Shown here one piece after another: positions 48,128 to 57,993 of a stretch of DNA of 60,426 bases. Under the pieces are notes generated by a model. That model was not told the DNA's origin. It saw only the letters and a program-made list of their open reading frames with translations, and did no database searches. Position numbers and translations under genes: made by a program. Each line of letters begins with the position of its first letter. Positions within the stretch are counted from its first letter, which is position 1. Location of the stretch: positions 1 to 60,426 of the forward strand of contig MEEK01000014.1 in the NCBI GenBank assembly GCA_001724425.1, in the 5' to 3' direction. This DNA comes from Microbacterium sp. SCN 70-27 (lineage in GTDB: Bacteria; Actinomycetota; Actinomycetes; Actinomycetales; Microbacteriaceae).

Positions 48128-50716
48128 ATGTCGAACGCGCAGATTCCGGACAAGCCCGCCCTGGAAGGCCTCGAGCAGAAGTGGGATGCCGCGTGGTCCG
48201 CCGCCGGCACGTACCTGTTCGACCGCGACGCAGCGAAGGCCGCGGGCCGTGCGGGTGTCTTCTCCGTCGACACTCCCCCGCCGACGGCATCCGGGAGCCT
48301 CCACATCGGACACGTGTTCAGCTACACCCACACCGATGTGAAGACGCGCTTCGAGCGCATGCGCGGCAAGACCGTCTTCTACCCGATGGGCTGGGACGAC
48401 AACGGCCTGCCGACCGAGCGACGCGTGCAGAACTTCTACGGCGTGCGCTGCGACACCTCCCTCCCCTATCAGCCCGACTTCACGCCGCCCTTCCGCGGCG
48501 ACGCCAAGAGCCTGAAGCCCGCGGACCAGGTGCCGATCAGCCGCCGCAACTTCATCGAGCTCTGCGAAGAGCTGACGCTCGAAGACGAGAAGGCGTTCGA
48601 GTCGGTGTTCCGCCAGCTCGGCCTCTCCGTCGACTGGACGCAGACGTACCGCACGATCTCCGACGACACCATCCGCACGAGCCAGCTCGCGTTCCTCCGG
48701 AATCTCGAACGCGGCGAGGCGTATCAGGCGCTCGCCCCCACGCTTTGGGACATCGACTTCCGCTCCGCGATCGCGCAGGCCGAGCTCGAGGACCGGGAAC
48801 AGCAGGCCTCCTACCACCGGCTCGCGTTCCACAAGACCGACGGATCGGGCGACATCCACATCGAGACGACGCGTCCGGAGCTTCTCGCCGCGTGTGTCGC
48901 GCTCGTGGCGAACCCCGACGACGAGCGCTACCAGCCCTACTTCGGCAAGACCGTCCGCACCCCGATCTTCGGCGTCGAGGTGCCCGTGCTCGCCCACCAC
49001 CTCGCGCAGCAGGACAAGGGCTCCGGCATCGCGATGGTCTGCACGTTCGGTGATGTCACCGACATCGTGTGGTGGCGCGAGCTGGATCTGCCGAACCGCA
49101 CGATCCTCGGCCAGGACGGCCGCATCCTCGCCGAGGCGCCCGAGGCCCTCACGACGGATGCCGCGAAGGCGGCCTACGCCGAGATCGCGGGCCTCACCGT
49201 CTTCAGCGCCAAGAAGAAGATGGTCGAGCTCCTCGAGGCATCCGGGGAGCTCCTCGAGGTCTCGAAGCCGTTCAACCACCCCGTGAAGTTCTACGAGAAG
49301 GGCGACCGCGCCCTCGAGATCGTCTCGACGCGTCAGTGGTACCTGCGCAACGGCGCCCGCGACGAGGCGTTCCGCGAGAAGCTCCTGGAGCTCGGGCGTG
49401 GCATGGACTGGCATCCCGATTTCATGCGCGTGCGCTACGAGAACTGGACCAACGGCCTCACCGGTGACTGGCTGATCTCGCGCCAGCGGTTCTTCGGTGT
49501 GCCGATCCCGGTCTGGTACCCGCTCGACGAGAACGGCGACCGCGTCGAGGCGGGCGTCATCGTCCCCGACCTCGGGCAGCTGCCGGTCGACCCGACCATC
49601 GATGTCCCGGCGGGCTTCGACGAGTCCCAGCGCGGCGTGCCCGGCGGTTTCGAGGGCGAGAAGGACATCTTCGACACATGGGCGACCTCGTCCCTCACGC
49701 CCCAGCTCGCCGGCGGCTGGCAGCGCGACGACGAGCTCTGGAACCTCGTCGCCCCGTTCGACCTCCGCCCCCAGGGGCAGGACATCATCCGCACGTGGCT
49801 GTTCTCCACGATGGTGCGCTCGGCGCTCGAGGACGACCGCGCCCCGTGGTCGGATGCCGCGATCTCCGGCTTCATCGTCGACCCCGATCGCAAGAAGATG
49901 TCGAAGTCGAAGGGCAACGTCGTCACCCCCGCGGACATCCTCGAGCAGCACGGCACGGACGCGGTCCGCTACTGGGCGGCCTCGAGCCGGCTCGGCGCCG
50001 ACGCGGCGTTCGACCCGCAGAACCCCACGCAGGTGAAGATCGGCCGGCGCCTCGCGATCAAGGTGCTGAACGCGGCGAAGTTCGTCCTGTCGTTCTCCGT
50101 GCCCGAGGGCGCCGAGGTGACCCACGCGCTGGATGCCTCGATGCTCGCGACCCTCGATCAGGTCGTCCGCGACGCGACCGCCGCGTTCGAGGCGTACGAC
50201 CACGCCCGGGCGCTGGAGATCACCGAGGCGTTCTTCTGGACGTTCTGCGACGACTATCTCGAGCTCGTCAAGGAGCGCGCTTACAACCAGACCGACGTCG
50301 GGCAGGCATCCGCCGCCCTGGCGCTCCGCCTCGCCCTGTCGACCCTCCTGCGCCTGCTCGCCCCCGTGCTCGCCTTCGCGGCCGAGGAGGCATGGTCGTG
50401 GTTCGAGGACGGTTCGGTCCACGCGGCGGGCTGGCCCGAGCCGCTCGGCACGGGCGGCGACCCTGCGGTGCTCCACGCCGCGAGTGCGGCGCTCATCGGC
50501 ATCCGCCGTGCGAAGACCGAGGCGAAGGCATCGCAGAAGACGCCCGTCCGCCGGCTCGTCCTGCGGGCGCCCGATGCCACGGTCGCCGCGCTCACACTCG
50601 CGGAAGGCGACCTGCGCGCCGTCGGCCGCATCGAGAGCCTCGAGCTCCTGCCGAGAGCCGACGCGCTGAGCGTCGAGACCGTCGAACTCGCTCCGCAGCC
50701 CGAGACGGGAGCCTGA
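48128..50716 (+). CDS. valS: Valyl-tRNA synthetase
   Basis: Class Ia synthetase that charges tRNA-Val. 862 residues from ATG 48128; reading upstream only enters the repeats. HIGH motif HIGH at 59-62 (TASGSLHIGHVFSYTHTD), KMSKS at 590-594, and the ValRS-type MGWDDNGLPTERRVQNFYGV segment. The C-terminal coiled coil is short, so the protein is slightly smaller than E. coli ValRS. A small conserved gene follows one base after the stop. Confidence 0.98.
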   Translation: MSNAQIPDKPALEGLEQKWDAAWSAAGTYLFDRDAAKAAGRAGVFSVDTPPPTASGSLHIGHVFSYTHTDVKTRFERMRGKTVFYPMGWDDNGLPTERRVQNFYGVRCDTSLPYQPDFTPPFRGDAKSLKPADQVPISRRNFIELCEELTLEDEKAFESVFRQLGLSVDWTQTYRTISDDTIRTSQLAFLRNLERGEAYQALAPTLWDIDFRSAIAQAELEDREQQASYHRLAFHKTDGSGDIHIETTRPELLAACVALVANPDDERYQPYFGKTVRTPIFGVEVPVLAHHLAQQDKGSGIAMVCTFGDVTDIVWWRELDLPNRTILGQDGRILAEAPEALTTDAAKAAYAEIAGLTVFSAKKKMVELLEASGELLEVSKPFNHPVKFYEKGDRALEIVSTRQWYLRNGARDEAFREKLLELGRGMDWHPDFMRVRYENWTNGLTGDWLISRQRFFGVPIPVWYPLDENGDRVEAGVIVPDLGQLPVDPTIDVPAGFDESQRGVPGGFEGEKDIFDTWATSSLTPQLAGGWQRDDELWNLVAPFDLRPQGQDIIRTWLFSTMVRSALEDDRAPWSDAAISGFIVDPDRKKMSKSKGNVVTPADILEQHGTDAVRYWAASSRLGADAAFDPQNPTQVKIGRRLAIKVLNAAKFVLSFSVPEGAEVTHALDASMLATLDQVVRDATAAFEAYDHARALEITEAFFWTFCDDYLELVKERAYNQTDVGQASAALALRLALSTLLRLLAPVLAFAAEEAWSWFEDGSVHAAGWPEPLGTGGDPAVLHAASAALIGIRRAKTEAKASQKTPVRRLVLRAPDATVAALTLAEGDLRAVGRIESLELLPRADALSVETVELAPQPETGA

Positions 50717-50717
50717 C

Positions 50718-50966
50718 ATGCAGCTCGGAACACGCTGGACGAGCGGCGACGAGCCGCCCGCGGCGGTCCCCGCGCCGCTGCGCCCGCAGATCGCCGCGGT
50801 CGACCGTGCGCTGCCGACCGATGACCTCGGTCAGCCGCGCCCGCGGTGGACCCTCACCTTCCTCGAAGGGCGACCCATCGCGGAACTCGACACGGGTGTC
50901 ATCGTCGAGCTCACGGCCGAGGGTGAGGTCGTCGTGCGGCACGACGACGAGGACGAATTCGGCTGA
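50718..50966 (+). CDS. Small conserved hypothetical protein
   Basis: 82 residues, starting MQLGTRWTSGDEPPAAVPAP and ending in an acidic DDEDEFG tail. No transmembrane segment or metal motif. The middle (PRWTLTFLEGRPIAELDTGVIVEL) looks like a small beta-rich fold. The ATG lies one base after the valS stop, so it is almost surely cotranscribed with valS. Function not recognised. Confidence 0.8.
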   Translation: MQLGTRWTSGDEPPAAVPAPLRPQIAAVDRALPTDDLGQPRPRWTLTFLEGRPIAELDTGVIVELTAEGEVVVRHDDEDEFG

Positions 50967-50972
50967 GTCCGC

Positions 50973-52340
50973 TCAGGAGGGCCGGTCGGCGCCGGCCTTC
51001 CGCGTACCCCCGATGAGAAGGGGTGCCGCCACGAGCGCGGCGACGGCCGCGACCGCGCCGCCGATGAGGAACGGCAGTCGCAGGTCGGCGCGACCGACCC
51101 AGCCGCCGAGCAGCGTCGCCACGGGGAACAGGCCCCACGTGACGGTGCGGATGACCCCGAGCACGCGCCCGAAGATCTCTGGCGGCACGATCTGCTGCCG
51201 CAGGCTCCCCCACGGCACGTTCCATACCGAGACGGCGCCCGCCGAGGCGGCGAAGGCGGCGACGGCGAGCCAGGCATTCGGCGCGAGCCCCGTCAGCAGG
51301 AGCGTGACACCGCCGACGAGGATCGCCGAGAACATGACGATCCCGCGCCCGAAGCGATCGACGAGCCGGGATGCCACGAGGGAGCCCACAAGGGCGCCCA
51401 CACCGACTCCCGCTGTGATGAAGCCGATCGCGGCGACGGGCACATCGAGAGTCTTCAGGAAGTACAGCAGGATCACCGCCTGCGCGAACGAGAGGCTCGA
51501 CCCGATCAGCGACGTGAAGAGCACCATCGTGCGCAGGTAGCGGTGGTGCAGCAGGTAGCGGAGCGCCTCGGGGGTGCTGATGCGCGACGGCGGCGCGGGG
51601 GTCGCGACGGGCTCCGCGAGCGCACCGGCGGTGACATCTCCCCCCGCGACCCCATCGGCGGGGGTCGCGGATGCCACGGTGTCGCTCGCCGCAGCTTCCG
51701 TTGGCGCTTCGCTCCGCAGCGCCCGGGCCGCGCTCAGCGGCAGGAGGAGTGCCAGCACGACGGGTACGAGGTAGCCGGCGGAACCGACCCACAGCGGAAG
51801 GGCGAGCGAGACGGCGAACAGCACGCCCGCGATCGGGGTGGCGATGAAGCTGTCGATCGTGATCTGCGCCGCCTGCATCCATCCATTGGCGCGATCGAGC
51901 TGGTCGCGGCGGACGACGGACGGGATGACCGCGTTCGTCGCGTTGTCGAAGAGCGTCTCGCCGAAGCCGAACACGAGCGTTGCGACGAACAGCGCCCACA
52001 GACTCATCGAACCGCTGACTCCGAGGACGGCGAGCCACACGGCGACCGAGCCGCGGATCACGTTCGCGAGCGCCATGATGATCCGTCGGTCGGCGTGGTC
52101 GACGATCATCCCGGCGGGGAGCCCGAAGACGAGCCACGGCACGAAGGCGAGGGCGCCCAGCACCGAGATCATGAGCGGGTCCTGTGTCAGCGTGACGGCG
52201 ACGAGCGGCACGGCCGTGCGGCCGATGCCGTCGGCGAGATTGCTGAACGCCGCGGCGGTCCACAGCTTGCCGAAGTCGCGGCCGAGGGGCCGGCGGCGTC
52301 CGGCTCCCTCGGCCGCGGTGGTGGGCGCGGACGCGGTCAT
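50973..52340 (-). CDS. MFS transporter (MdtH/tetracycline-efflux-like)
   Basis: 455 residues, 12 predicted helices. N-terminal [30 protein letters not shown] and the loop [20 protein letters not shown] are of the MFS_3 drug-efflux type. A long Ala/Pro-rich cytoplasmic loop separates the two six-helix halves (about residues 205-255). I take ATG 52340 because it overlaps the stop of a 40-codon ORF (ATGA). It follows an ArsR-type regulator, the normal layout for a regulated efflux pump; the drug is unknown. Confidence 0.9.
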   Translation of the reverse strand: MTASAPTTAAEGAGRRRPLGRDFGKLWTAAAFSNLADGIGRTAVPLVAVTLTQDPLMISVLGALAFVPWLVFGLPAGMIVDHADRRIIMALANVIRGSVAVWLAVLGVSGSMSLWALFVATLVFGFGETLFDNATNAVIPSVVRRDQLDRANGWMQAAQITIDSFIATPIAGVLFAVSLALPLWVGSAGYLVPVVLALLLPLSAARALRSEAPTEAAASDTVASATPADGVAGGDVTAGALAEPVATPAPPSRISTPEALRYLLHHRYLRTMVLFTSLIGSSLSFAQAVILLYFLKTLDVPVAAIGFITAGVGVGALVGSLVASRLVDRFGRGIVMFSAILVGGVTLLLTGLAPNAWLAVAAFAASAGAVSVWNVPWGSLRQQIVPPEIFGRVLGVIRTVTWGLFPVATLLGGWVGRADLRLPFLIGGAVAAVAALVAAPLLIGGTRKAGADRPS

Positions 52341-52459
52341 CGCGGCAGCAGGTGGAGTGCGTGCAGCGCACCCTGATCGCGGACGAGCTCGTCGTGCGCG
52401 GCCGCGGCCGACGGGCGCGGCGGCACGATACGGGTCATCATCGAACTCTTTCGGCTCAT
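52337..52459 (-). CDS. 40-codon ORF translationally coupled between regulator and MFS gene
   Basis: Encodes a basic 40-residue peptide starting [20 protein letters not shown], with no hydrophobic helix and no known motif. Its ATG overlaps the regulator stop (ATGA), its stop overlaps the MFS ATG (ATGA), and a near-consensus AAGGAGG lies six bases before it. Three such coincidences argue that it is translated, either as a functional peptide or as a coupling device that brings ribosomes to the MFS start. Confidence 0.65.
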   Translation of the reverse strand: MSRKSSMMTRIVPPRPSAAAAHDELVRDQGALHALHLLPR

Positions 52460-53115
52460 GAGGCACCTCCTTCGGAGGACGGAGTCGCAGGCGTGGCGGT
52501 CGGATGCGACGGGATCTGATCGGTGGGCAGGGGGAAGACGTCCGTGCGGATGCTGATGGGATGCACGTCGTCGACCTCCTGGTCGCGGTAGGTCGCCGTG
52601 AACTCGTCGACGACCTTCTGCAGGCGCGTCATCAGCTGCGCGGCCTGCTCGGCGGTGAGGCGAAGCGTGGCGGTGGAGATCATGGCCTCGTCCTCGTCGA
52701 GCATCCCGGGGTTCGAGAGCGTCGAGCCGACGTACTGCATGAGCTGTTGGTGCCGCCGGTTGAGGAACTCCTGCATGACGACCTGCGTCGCGGCGCGACC
52801 CGAGGGCGTCTTGATGACCTCGGCGTTCGTGAAGGAGATCCCTCCCCTCGGACGTTCCCACCACCGCTCACGCCCGGTCCCCCGGTCACCGACCTCACGG
52901 ATCAGGTCGTGCTTCGCGAGGGCCCGGAGGTGATAGCTCGTCGAGCCTGACGACTCGCCGGTGAGCGCCGCGAGGGTACTCGCCGTCTGGGGACCGTACT
53001 GCGACAGGATGTCGTAGATCTCGACACGCAGCGGGTGGGCGAGCGCCCGCAGCGCGCTCGCATCGAGGGTTCGCTCGGCACGAGGCGTCGCCGCCGGGGT
53101 GGTCTCTTCGGTCAT
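52456..53115 (-). CDS. ArsR-family winged-helix transcriptional regulator
   Basis: 219 residues. Winged helix at about 18-90: [29 protein letters not shown], then [21 protein letters not shown] as recognition helix and wing. No metal-binding cysteines, so it is not a metal sensor. The C-terminal part (100-190) is helical ([21 protein letters not shown]) and probably mediates dimerisation. It sits over five TTTGCAA-type sites directly upstream of its own ATG, implying autorepression and control of the efflux gene behind it. Confidence 0.9.
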   Translation of the reverse strand: MTEETTPAATPRAERTLDASALRALAHPLRVEIYDILSQYGPQTASTLAALTGESSGSTSYHLRALAKHDLIREVGDRGTGRERWWERPRGGISFTNAEVIKTPSGRAATQVVMQEFLNRRHQQLMQYVGSTLSNPGMLDEDEAMISTATLRLTAEQAAQLMTRLQKVVDEFTATYRDQEVDDVHPISIRTDVFPLPTDQIPSHPTATPATPSSEGGAS

Positions 53116-53179
53116 GATGCAAAGCTACCTTTGCAATCGACAACTTGCAAGCATTTCTTTGCAAGTGTCTCTTTGCATC
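53116..53179. promoter_or_regulatory. Cluster of five TTTGCAA-type operator sites
   Basis: In the 87-base divergent gap: GATGCAAAG (53116-53124), CTTTGCAA (53129-53136), CTTGCAAG (53144-53151), CTTTGCAAG (53157-53165) and CTTTGCATC (53171-53179). The first and last are exact reverse complements. Starts are 13-15 bases apart, nearer 1.3 turns of DNA than one. The composition is far more AT-rich than its surroundings. Best explained as binding sites of the adjacent ArsR-type regulator, controlling both it and possibly the peptidase gene. Confidence 0.75.
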
Positions 53180-53202
53180 GGATTGCGCCTACGCTGGAAC
53201 GC

Positions 53203-55260
53203 ATGACGGATGCCGCACTCAACCCCCTGCTCGCTCCTTCGACCCTCGCCTACGGGCTCCCCGACTATCGACTCTTCTCCACCGACGACTACCTGCCCGC
53301 CTTCGGCTCCGCTTTCGCCGCACACCGCGCCGAGATCGAGGCGATCACGTCCGAGACGGAGCCCGCGACGTTCGAGAACACGCTCGTCGCGCTCGAACGC
53401 TCGGGCGAAGCCCTCGGCCAGGTCGCCCGCGTGTTCTACACGGTCTCTTCCGCCGATGCGACGGCCGCCGTGCAGGAGATCGACGAGACCCTCGCCCCGC
53501 TCATGGCCGCGCACCACGACGCCATCCAGCTCGACGCCGCACTGTACCGCCGCGTCGCCGAGGTGCATGCGCACCTCGATGACCTCGACCTCTCCCCCGA
53601 ACAGCGCTACCTCGTCGAGCGGACCTATCGCGAGATGACGCACGCCGGCGCGGGGCTCGATGAGGCGCAGAAGGCCGAATTGACCGACCTGAACCAGCGC
53701 CTGTCCGTCCTCACGACCGCGTTCGAGAAGAACCTCCTCGCCGACACGAACGACCTCGCCGTCGTGTTCGACGACGCCGCCGAGCTCGACGGGCTGACGC
53801 CGGGTGAGCTTTCCGCCGCGGCGCAGAATGCCGCCGATCGCGGACTCACCGGACGCTACGTCATCACGCTGACGCTGTTCACCGGGCATCCCTACCTGTC
53901 GACGCTCACGAACCGCGAGAGCCGCCGCCGCCTGCTCGAGGCCTCACGCTCGCGCGGCGCCCGCGGCGGCGAGCACGACAACCGCGACGTGCTGCGCGAG
54001 ATCGTGAAACTCCGCGCGCGCCGGGCGGAACTCCTCGGTTACGCGAGTCATGCAGCGTACGTGACGAGTGACGAGACCGCCGGGTCACCGGACGCCGTGC
54101 ACTCGCTCCTTCGCCGCCTCGCGGTGCCCGCCGCGGCGAACGCGCGTCGCGAGCAGGCGGCCCTGCAACAGATCGCGGATGCCTCGGGTGCGACGTTCCC
54201 GATCGAGGCGCACGACTGGGCGTTCTACACCGAGAAGGTCCGCGAGGCGGAGTACGACCTCGACCGCACGGCGCTGCGTCCGTGGTTCGAAGCCGAGCGT
54301 GTGCTGCAGGACGGCGTGTTCCGTGCCGCCACGCAGCTGTACGGCATCACCTTCACCGAGCGCGCCGACCTGCCCGCCTACCACCCCGACGCGCGCGTCT
54401 TCGAGATCCACAACGAAGACGGCTCGGCGCTCGGCCTCTTCATCCTCGACCTGTACACGCGCGACACGAAGCGCGGCGGGGCGTGGATGAACTCCATCGT
54501 TTCGCAGTCGGCGCTGCGCGGCACGTCGCCCGTCGTCGTCAACAACCTCAACGTCCCGAAGCCGGCGCCCGGGGAGCCGACGCTCCTCACCCTCGACGAG
54601 GTGACGACGCTCTTCCACGAGTTCGGCCACGCCCTGCACGGCCTGTTCGCGACCGTGACCTACCCGCACTTCGCCGGCACGAACGTCTTCCGCGACTTCG
54701 TCGAGTTCCCGAGCCAGGTGAACGAGATGTGGATCCTGTGGCCCGAGATCCTCGCCACGTACGCGCGTCACGTCGAGACGGGTGAGCCGCTGCCGGATGC
54801 CGTCGTGGAGAAGCTCCACGCCTCCGAGGCGTTCAACCAGGGGTTCGCGACGAGCGAGTATCTCGCCGCGTCGTGGCTCGACCAGGCCTGGCACTCACTG
54901 AGCGCCGCGGAGGCCGAGGCCGACCTCGACGTCGCGCAGTTCGAGGCATCCGCCCTCGCCGACATCGGGCTCGACAACCCGGTCGTTCCCACCCGGTACT
55001 CGTCTACGTACTTCGCGCACGTCTTCTCGGGCGGCTACAGCGCGGGCTACTACTCGTACATCTGGAGCGAGGTGCTCGACGCCGACACGGTCGAGTGGTT
55101 CACCGAGAACGGTGGGCTGACCCGCGAGAACGGCGACCGCTTCCGCACACGACTGCTCGGCGTCGGCGGGTCGAAGGATCCGCTGGAGGCATACCGCGAC
55201 TTCCGTGGTCGGGATGCCGAGATCGCCCCGCTCCTGGCCCGTCGCGGCCTCGAGGGCTGA
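53203..55260 (+). CDS. dcp: M3 family metallopeptidase (peptidyl-dipeptidase Dcp type)
   Basis: Zinc peptidase that degrades small peptides from their C terminus. 685 residues from ATG 53203. The zinc motif is HEFGH at 472-476 (TLFHEFGHALHG) with the third ligand Glu downstream in FRDFVEFPSQVNE; the substrate-binding HVFSGGYSAGYYSYIW is near the C terminus. No signal peptide, so cytoplasmic. Shares the divergent operator region with the ArsR-type gene; whether it belongs to that regulon is open. Confidence 0.95.
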   Translation: MTDAALNPLLAPSTLAYGLPDYRLFSTDDYLPAFGSAFAAHRAEIEAITSETEPATFENTLVALERSGEALGQVARVFYTVSSADATAAVQEIDETLAPLMAAHHDAIQLDAALYRRVAEVHAHLDDLDLSPEQRYLVERTYREMTHAGAGLDEAQKAELTDLNQRLSVLTTAFEKNLLADTNDLAVVFDDAAELDGLTPGELSAAAQNAADRGLTGRYVITLTLFTGHPYLSTLTNRESRRRLLEASRSRGARGGEHDNRDVLREIVKLRARRAELLGYASHAAYVTSDETAGSPDAVHSLLRRLAVPAAANARREQAALQQIADASGATFPIEAHDWAFYTEKVREAEYDLDRTALRPWFEAERVLQDGVFRAATQLYGITFTERADLPAYHPDARVFEIHNEDGSALGLFILDLYTRDTKRGGAWMNSIVSQSALRGTSPVVVNNLNVPKPAPGEPTLLTLDEVTTLFHEFGHALHGLFATVTYPHFAGTNVFRDFVEFPSQVNEMWILWPEILATYARHVETGEPLPDAVVEKLHASEAFNQGFATSEYLAASWLDQAWHSLSAAEAEADLDVAQFEASALADIGLDNPVVPTRYSSTYFAHVFSGGYSAGYYSYIWSEVLDADTVEWFTENGGLTRENGDRFRTRLLGVGGSKDPLEAYRDFRGRDAEIAPLLARRGLEG

Positions 55261-55262
55261 CG

Positions 55263-55835
55263 CTACCCCTCGCGGACCGCCGCCGGTGAGACGGCGTACA
55301 CGAGGCGGGCGAACTGTCCGACCGCCTTCGCCGACACGAGGCGGAGGCGATCGGACTCGAGCCGTCGCGGGAGCAGCGGCGCACCGCCCGTGAGCAGCAC
55401 CGGCGCGACCGACACGGCGATCTCGTCGAGCGCGCCCGCGTCGAGGAACTGGCCCGCGAGGTCACCGCCTCCGACCACCCAGACGTCCGCGTCACCTGCC
55501 GCCTCACGCAGCCTGGGCAGCACGTCGGCCACGTCGCCCGAGACGAGGGTCACATCGGCGCCCTCGGGTATCGGGAGATCCCGCGTCGTGAAGACGAACG
55601 TCGGGCGGTCGCCATGGAACTCCCGCCACTTCTCGGGTTGAGCCAGGATGTCGGACTCCGCGAGGACCCATTCGTACGTCGTCGATCCTTCGACGAGCAC
55701 GCCGGCGTTCGCGGGCAGCAGCGACTCGTCGGGCGTCGTCCCATCCTCGACGGCGAACAGCCATGCGAGGGAGTTGTCCTCGTCGGCGATCCACCCGTTC
55801 AGGGTGACGGCAGTGTCGAAGAGGATGCGGCTCAT
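55263..55835 (-). CDS. Dihydrofolate reductase family protein (RibD C-terminal-like)
   Basis: 190 residues from ATG 55835 (MSRILFDTAVTLNGWIADEDN). DHFR-fold proteins of this type bind NADPH: DVWVVGGGDLAGQFLDAG is the cofactor loop. It is not the folate-pathway DHFR, since the usual core sequence differs, and the physiological substrate is unknown. Convergent with dcp (2 bases apart). Upstream lies clpX with a 49-base gap in the same strand direction. Confidence 0.88.
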   Translation of the reverse strand: MSRILFDTAVTLNGWIADEDNSLAWLFAVEDGTTPDESLLPANAGVLVEGSTTYEWVLAESDILAQPEKWREFHGDRPTFVFTTRDLPIPEGADVTLVSGDVADVLPRLREAAGDADVWVVGGGDLAGQFLDAGALDEIAVSVAPVLLTGGAPLLPRRLESDRLRLVSAKAVGQFARLVYAVSPAAVREG

Positions 55836-55884
55836 GCAGCGAGCGTAGGACGCACCTCCGACATGCGGTGCACCGGGAGCGCGC

Positions 55885-57153
55885 TCAGGCGCTCTTGCGC
55901 TTGCGCTCCAGCACGAGAGTCGGCGCCGCACCGTCGGTGACGGATGCCCGCGTGACGATCACCTTGGCGACGTCGTCGATCGACGGGATCTCGAACATGA
56001 TCGGGCCGAGCACGTCCTCGAGGATCGCCCGGAGCCCGCGGGCGCCGGTCTTGCGGGCGACGGCGAGGTCGGCGATCGCACGCAGCGCGTCGTCCTCGAA
56101 CTCGAGTTCCGCCCCGTCGAGCTGGAACATGCGCTGATACTGCTTCACGAACGCGTTCTTCGGACCCGTGAGGATCTCGATGAGCGCCGTCTGGTCGAGC
56201 GGCGCCACGGAGGTCACGACGGGCAGGCGCCCGATGAATTCCGGGATGAGCCCGAACTTGTGCAGGTCTTCCGGCTCAACCTCGCTGAACAGGTCGAGCT
56301 CTTTGCCCTTCTCCTGCAGCGGGGCGCCGAAGCCGACCCCGTGCTTGCCGACGCGGGAGGAGATGATGTCTTCGAGCCCCGCGAACGCCCCCGCGACGAT
56401 GAACAGCACGTTCGTCGTGTCGATCTGGATGAACTCCTGATGCGGGTGCTTGCGTCCGCCCTGCGGCGGGACGGAGGCGACCGTGCCTTCGAGGATCTTC
56501 AGGAGCGCCTGCTGCACGCCCTCCCCCGACACGTCGCGCGTGATCGACGGGTTCTCAGCCTTGCGGGCGATCTTGTCGACCTCGTCGATGTAGATGATGC
56601 CCGTCTCGGCGCGCTTCACGTCGAAGTCGGCGGCCTGCAGGAGCTTCAGAAGGATGTTCTCGACGTCCTCACCGACGTAGCCCGCCTCCGTGAGCGCCGT
56701 CGCGTCTGCGACCGCGAACGGGACGTTGAGGCGCTTCGCGAGCGTCTGCGCGAGGTAGGTCTTGCCGCAGCCGGTCGGGCCCAGGAGCAGGATGTTGCTC
56801 TTCGCGATCTCGACCTCTTCGGCCCGCTGCTCGGCCGGCTGGATCGTGCCGTGGGCGCGCACGCGCTTGTAGTGGTTGTAGACGGCGACGGAGAGGGCCT
56901 TCTTGGCGGCATCCTGCCCGACGACGTACTCCTCGAGGAACGCGAAGATCTCGCGCGGCTTCGGGAGGTCGAAGTCGGCGACGACGCCCTCGCCTGCCTC
57001 GGCCATGCGCTCTTCGATGATCTCGTTGCAGAGCTCGACGCACTCGTCGCAGATGTAGACGCCGGGTCCGGCGATCAACTGCTGCACCTGCTTCTGGCTC
57101 TTGCCGCAGAACGAGCACTTGAACAGGTCGGCGCTCTCACCGATGCGAGCCAT
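55885..57153 (-). CDS. clpX: ATP-dependent Clp protease ATP-binding subunit ClpX
   Basis: AAA+ unfoldase that feeds ClpP. 422 residues from ATG 57153 (GAAGGAGGAGCAC just before it). Zinc-binding domain with Cys13, Cys16, Cys35 and Cys38; Walker A GPTGCGKT at 125-132; Walker [10 protein letters not shown] at 186-194; GYVGEDVE pore region and [12 protein letters not shown] for ClpP/loop contacts. Downstream of clpP1-clpP2 but separated by a strong stem-loop, so partly independently expressed. Confidence 0.98.
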   Translation of the reverse strand: MARIGESADLFKCSFCGKSQKQVQQLIAGPGVYICDECVELCNEIIEERMAEAGEGVVADFDLPKPREIFAFLEEYVVGQDAAKKALSVAVYNHYKRVRAHGTIQPAEQRAEEVEIAKSNILLLGPTGCGKTYLAQTLAKRLNVPFAVADATALTEAGYVGEDVENILLKLLQAADFDVKRAETGIIYIDEVDKIARKAENPSITRDVSGEGVQQALLKILEGTVASVPPQGGRKHPHQEFIQIDTTNVLFIVAGAFAGLEDIISSRVGKHGVGFGAPLQEKGKELDLFSEVEPEDLHKFGLIPEFIGRLPVVTSVAPLDQTALIEILTGPKNAFVKQYQRMFQLDGAELEFEDDALRAIADLAVARKTGARGLRAILEDVLGPIMFEIPSIDDVAKVIVTRASVTDGAAPTLVLERKRKSA

Positions 57154-57242
57154 GTGCTCCTCCTTCAGACCATGCTCCGGGACGCTTTCGAGCCTAACCG
57201 CTGACGGGGACATCGCGGCGGATTGCGACACGTTGTCGCAGA

Positions 57243-57288
57243 TGACGACGGCCCCGCTCCCGGCGATGCGGGGGCGGGGCCGTCGTCA
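57243..57288 (-). terminator. Strong stem-loop between clpP2 and clpX
   Basis: Perfect 15-bp stem TGACGACGGCCCCGC / GCGGGGCCGTCGTCA with a 16-base loop, 9 bases after the clpP2 stop. On the minus strand it is followed by TCTGCGACAACG, without a clear U-tract. Likely an intrinsic or partial terminator of clpP1P2. Confidence 0.7.
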
Positions 57289-57297
57289 GCGATCGGG

Positions 57298-57975
57298 TCA
57301 GGACGAGATCGCGGCCGGCACGCGCTTGCGTGTCGTCAGCACCTGGTCGACGATGCCGTAGTCCATCGCCTCCTGGGCGGAGAGGATCTTGTCGCGGTCG
57401 ATGTCCTTGTTCACCTGCTCCTGCGAGCGGTTGGTGTGACGGGCCATCGTCTCCTCGAGCCAGGTGCGCATGCGGAGGATCTCCGCCGCCTGGATCTCGA
57501 TGTCGGATGCCTGCCCGTGACCGGACTCGCCGACGGCGGGCTGGTGGATCAGGATGCGGGCGTTCGGCAGGGCCAGACGCTTGCCCGGGGCACCGGCCGC
57601 GAGCAGCACGGATGCCGCGGAGGCGGCCTGACCGAGGACGACCGTCTGGATCTGCGGCGACACGTACTGCATCGTGTCGTAGATCGCCGTCATGGCCGTG
57701 AACGAGCCACCGGGCGAGTTGATGTACATGATGATGTCGCGGTCGGGGTCCTGCGACTCGAGCACGAGCAGCTGCGCCATGACATCGTCGGCGGACGCGT
57801 CGTCGACCTGCACGCCGAGGAAGATCACGCGGTCTTCGAACAGCTTGTTGTACGGGTCCTGGCGCTTGTAGCCGTAGGCGGTGCGCTCCTCGAACTGGGG
57901 CAGGATGTAGCGGCTGGACGGCATCTGCAGGCCGCCGGCCGAGTGCATCGGGGCGCCGAAGGCGGGGGTGTTCAT
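57298..57975 (-). CDS. clpP2: ATP-dependent Clp protease proteolytic subunit (ClpP2)
   Basis: Serine peptidase subunit; in Actinobacteria ClpP1 and ClpP2 form a mixed tetradecamer. 225 residues. Catalytic Ser119 (GQAASAAS), His144 (LIHQPAVG) and Asp195 (DIDRDKILSA). The N-terminal 45 residues (MNTPAFGAPMHSAGGLQMPS...) are longer than in ClpP1 and probably partly processed or flexible. Starts 18 bases after the clpP1 stop. Confidence 0.95.
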   Translation of the reverse strand: MNTPAFGAPMHSAGGLQMPSSRYILPQFEERTAYGYKRQDPYNKLFEDRVIFLGVQVDDASADDVMAQLLVLESQDPDRDIIMYINSPGGSFTAMTAIYDTMQYVSPQIQTVVLGQAASAASVLLAAGAPGKRLALPNARILIHQPAVGESGHGQASDIEIQAAEILRMRTWLEETMARHTNRSQEQVNKDIDRDKILSAQEAMDYGIVDQVLTTRKRVPAAISS

Positions 57976-57993
57976 TCGTTCTGCTCCTTCGGG

